Positions 5,113 to 6,121 of a DNA stretch of 6,121 nucleotides are shown here, in pieces. Numbering within the stretch: position 1 is the first letter of the stretch; every line of letters begins with the position of its first letter. The position numbers and the translations under genes are program-made. The notes beneath the pieces were generated by a model. The model had not been told where the DNA came from. It saw nothing but the letters and a program-made list of their open reading frames with translations, and made no database searches. Source of the DNA: Clostridia bacterium (lineage in GTDB: Bacteria > Bacillota > Clostridia > Lachnospirales > WQUN01); contig BNUF01000149.1 of assembly GCA_025997155.1 (NCBI GenBank), positions 1 to 6,121 on the forward strand, given 5' to 3'.

Positions 5113-5265
5113 TCACCCACCACTTCCCCGCCCACGCTGTTCCTTAATCAACTCAACCAACGTTGCTGTCAATGTTAATAGCGCATATGCACAAACCGCT
5201 GACACCTTGCCCTCACGTTCGAGTTTCTCGATACTCTTCAAGTCCAGCCATAATTGCCTCCTCAC
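5113..5265 (-). CDS. Small hypothetical ORF (50 aa), probably the intact-looking part of a disrupted gene
   Basis: From GTG 5265, which overlaps the stop of the gene before it (GTGA), the frame runs 50 codons to TGA 5115-5113. The product begins MRRQLWLDLKSIEKLEREGK, then a hydrophobic, helix-like stretch (AVCAYALLTLTATLVELI), and ends in an odd Gly/Arg tail (RGRGSGG). The middle looks like real protein, but both ends look wrong. The first codons are made of the GAGGAGG ribosome binding site for ATG 5251, and the Gly-rich end is what a G-rich sequence gives when read out of frame. Starting at ATG 5251 and shifting by one base near CTTGAAG would give MAGLKSIEKLEREG, a more natural N-terminus. 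I do not recognise the family. It may be a real 50-residue peptide, a pseudogene, or a gene damaged by sequencing errors. Confidence 0.5.
   Translation of the reverse strand: MRRQLWLDLKSIEKLEREGKVSAVCAYALLTLTATLVELIKEQRGRGSGG
5257..5263 (-). promoter_or_regulatory. Strong ribosome binding site pointing to ATG 5251
   Basis: The minus strand reads GAGGAGG, 5 bases before the ATG at 5251-5249. That ATG opens only a 12-codon frame, while the plausible protein lies one base further on, in the frame of GTG 5265. A near-ideal site in front of a dead frame is part of the case that the small gene here has been shifted out of frame. Confidence 0.55.
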
Positions 5266-5609
5266 CTTGCCTTGCTCAATTCCTCAACAAACACTCGCCA
5301 CTCTCTACTCAACCTAAAGTGCAAACGACCACCCTCAATCTCAAACTTTCCTTTGCTGGTTATGAGGTCATATGCCAACGAATTGTTCGACGCACACCAC
5401 TGCTTGAACATATTCACGATGACGACAATTTCTGTAATCGGGTCGCTCTTAACTGGAAACACCACTCTGTTTTCTATCCAATCCGCAAACGCCACTCTCA
5501 ACACACATTCCGCAACGTGAGCCTCATAACCTTCATACCCGCCATAGTCTTTATAATCAGAACCGTTCTCCGCTTCATCGTTTTTCATGTAATCGTCAAA
5601 TTCGCCCAC
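5262..5609 (-). CDS. Hypothetical protein, 115 aa, acidic Tyr/Gly-rich N-terminus
   Basis: GTG start 3 bases after the stop of the DpnD/PcfM-like gene, with a strong Shine-Dalgarno site encoded in that gene's end. The first 30 or so residues are acidic and low in complexity (MGEFDDYMKNDEAENGSDYK, then a YGGYEGYEA stretch) and are probably disordered. From about residue 31 the protein looks folded: a helix (ECVLRVAFADWIENRV), a hydrophobic stretch (ITEIVVIVNMFKQW), then a strand-turn pattern with a basic and aromatic end (GGRLHFRLSREWRVFVEEL). There is no signal peptide or clear membrane span. I do not recognise the family. The first six residues closely match those of the small peptide gene at 4937-4794 (MGEFED), which suggests a shared origin. 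Tight spacing on both sides places it in the operon that enters from the right edge. Confidence 0.75.
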   Translation of the reverse strand: MGEFDDYMKNDEAENGSDYKDYGGYEGYEAHVAECVLRVAFADWIENRVVFPVKSDPITEIVVIVNMFKQWCASNNSLAYDLITSKGKFEIEGGRLHFRLSREWRVFVEELSKAR

Positions 5610-5612
5610 AGC

Positions 5613-5792
5613 CTAACTCTCCTCCTCCTCTTCTTCGATGTCGAACGTTGCACCAATCCAATCGTCATTGGTCAAATCTATCCCGCCCTGATAATATCTG
5701 TCCGACACCGTTTCCAAAGCCGATTCCTCTGACTCCGCCTCAACCTCAACAACACGATTCCTAATCTCAGTTATTGAAACCTTTACTATCAT
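5613..5792 (-). CDS. DpnD/PcfM-like small protein (59 aa)
   Basis: This short gene encodes 59 residues. It begins at ATG 5792-5790, inside the stop of the gene before it (ATGA, 4-base overlap), and ends at TAG. The protein starts MIVKVSITEIRNRVVEVEAE, continues with an ESALETVSDRYYQGGIDL segment and a DDWIGATFDIE strand, and ends in six Glu and a Ser. This fits my memory of the DpnD/PcfM C-terminal domain: an ITE motif, a VEVEAES strand leading into a helix, a Tyr-x-x-Gly-x-Ile/Val turn, then an acidic final strand. Members occur beside the DpnI restriction cassette (dpnD) and on conjugative plasmid pCF10 (pcfM). They are common in conjugative elements, but their biochemical role is unknown. 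No restriction gene is visible here, so the mobile-element setting is the likelier reading. The family call rests on pattern recall, not a search. Confidence 0.82.
   Translation of the reverse strand: MIVKVSITEIRNRVVEVEAESEESALETVSDRYYQGGIDLTNDDWIGATFDIEEEEEES
5619..5630 (-). promoter_or_regulatory. Ribosome binding site inside the poly-Glu tail of the upstream gene
   Basis: The minus strand reads GAGGAGGAGGAG, ending 9 bases before the GTG at 5609. The same bases encode the run of Glu residues at the end of the DpnD/PcfM-like protein. This strong site supports GTG 5609 as the start of the next gene over the internal ATG at its eighth codon. Confidence 0.75.
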
Positions 5793-6121
5793 TCCTCGTC
5801 CATCTCCTCACTGTCGTCATTCGCTTCCGACAACTCGATAATCCCATTTTCAACCAAGAACGCAATATCCTCCGGGCTAAAGCTGGCAGGCGAATCAAAA
5901 TACAAGTCTCTCAACTCCTCCGCCGTGCGGAAGGTTTCACTTGTCGGCAAAGTGTAAACCATCTCCAACTCACCGTGTTCGTTCAGTTGCAACGTCTGCC
6001 CGTCGTCGCTAAACACGATAACCATTCCCGTCTTTTGGTTTATCTTGATGCCTACGCCGTCCTTGTTAAACCCGTTGGGATATCTGTCCGCCGCAATCTC
6101 GCGTAGAGTGTCGGCAAGCTC
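5789..6121 (-). CDS. Hypothetical acidic protein, N-terminus beyond the right edge
   Basis: The frame is open from the window edge, so this is the last 110 residues of a longer protein. An internal ATG at 6025 is unlikely to be the start, because the 32 codons before it also read as normal protein (they include RYPNGFNKDGVGIKI). The visible part has a beta-rich stretch with alternating hydrophobic residues (MVIVFSDDG, then LQLNEHGELEMVY). A helical stretch follows (TAEELRDLYF and PEDIAFLVENGIIEL), then a very acidic tail (DDSEEMDEE). There is no signal peptide or membrane segment in the part seen. I do not recognise the family. Its TGA stop overlaps the ATG of the next gene (ATGA), so the two are very probably translationally coupled in one operon. 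The company of a DpnD/PcfM-like gene suggests an accessory or mobile-element setting. Confidence 0.8.
   Translation of the reverse strand, partial: ELADTLREIAADRYPNGFNKDGVGIKINQKTGMVIVFSDDGQTLQLNEHGELEMVYTLPTSETFRTAEELRDLYFDSPASFSPEDIAFLVENGIIELSEANDDSEEMDEE

Noticed and set aside
5113..5115. TGA read as an amino acid (alternative code or selenocysteine)
   Set aside because: TGA ends several other genes here in settings that require a stop: ATGA overlaps at 5789 and 3438, and the ends of the nitroreductase and Cdd1-like genes. I see no clear hairpin of the kind needed for selenocysteine just after it. A frame shift explains the data better.
5163..5732. 189-codon plus-strand frame
   Set aside because: It lies opposite three minus-strand genes with good starts and overlaps. 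Its product is rich in His, Ser, Leu and Arg, without a domain-like pattern, as expected of an antisense shadow.

Overview
The window holds one dense set of genes, all read from the minus strand (right to left). I see twelve confident or probable protein genes, two weaker small ones and a few control sites, with no rRNA, tRNA, CRISPR array or transposase. Base composition is mid-range, apart from an AT-rich stretch at positions 1-140. Strong GGAGG-type ribosome binding sites, sigma-A-like promoters (TTGAAT-17-TACAAT and TAGACA-18-TATTAT), and the Cdd1-like, DpnD/PcfM-like and DUF188 proteins together suggest a Bacillota (Clostridia-like) bacterium. That is an inference; no marker gene is present to settle it.

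Right part (6121-4154): a run of small, mostly acidic proteins of accessory or mobile-element character. A gene entering from the right edge (to 5789) overlaps by ATGA a 59-residue DpnD/PcfM-like gene (5792-5613). This is followed after 3 bases by a 115-residue unknown (5609-5262) and then by a small gene that looks broken in frame (5265-5053). After about 115 bases comes a 47-residue acidic, Cys-containing peptide gene (4937-4794), whose start resembles that of the 115-residue protein, and a 190-residue unknown (4726-4154). Two similar ~25-base sequences, near 4122 and 5013, flank this last pair.

Middle part (4085-1671): a clear promoter at 4057-4085 drives a metallo-beta-lactamase-fold hydrolase (UlaG-like). 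This gene overlaps by ATGA a small helix-hairpin-helix protein of the Cdd1 'pathogenicity locus' family. A second promoter (3111-3140) precedes a nitroreductase, then RidA (enamine/imine deaminase) and a YaiI/YqxD-type DUF188 PIN-like protein. These are soluble, housekeeping-type or stress-type proteins. Co-transcription is likely, but no single pathway is evident.

Left part (1589-1): an unknown protein of the 'MSHF...' type, which I associate with phages and mobile elements, followed by a lambda-type PPP-family metallophosphatase. After the phosphatase there is a small hairpin and an AT-rich spacer, and a possible start codon sits at the very left edge. No complete new system is evident. The points most worth a second look are the broken small gene, the overlooked DpnD/PcfM-like gene, the paralogous-looking N-termini and the repeats that flank the 4154-4937 module.
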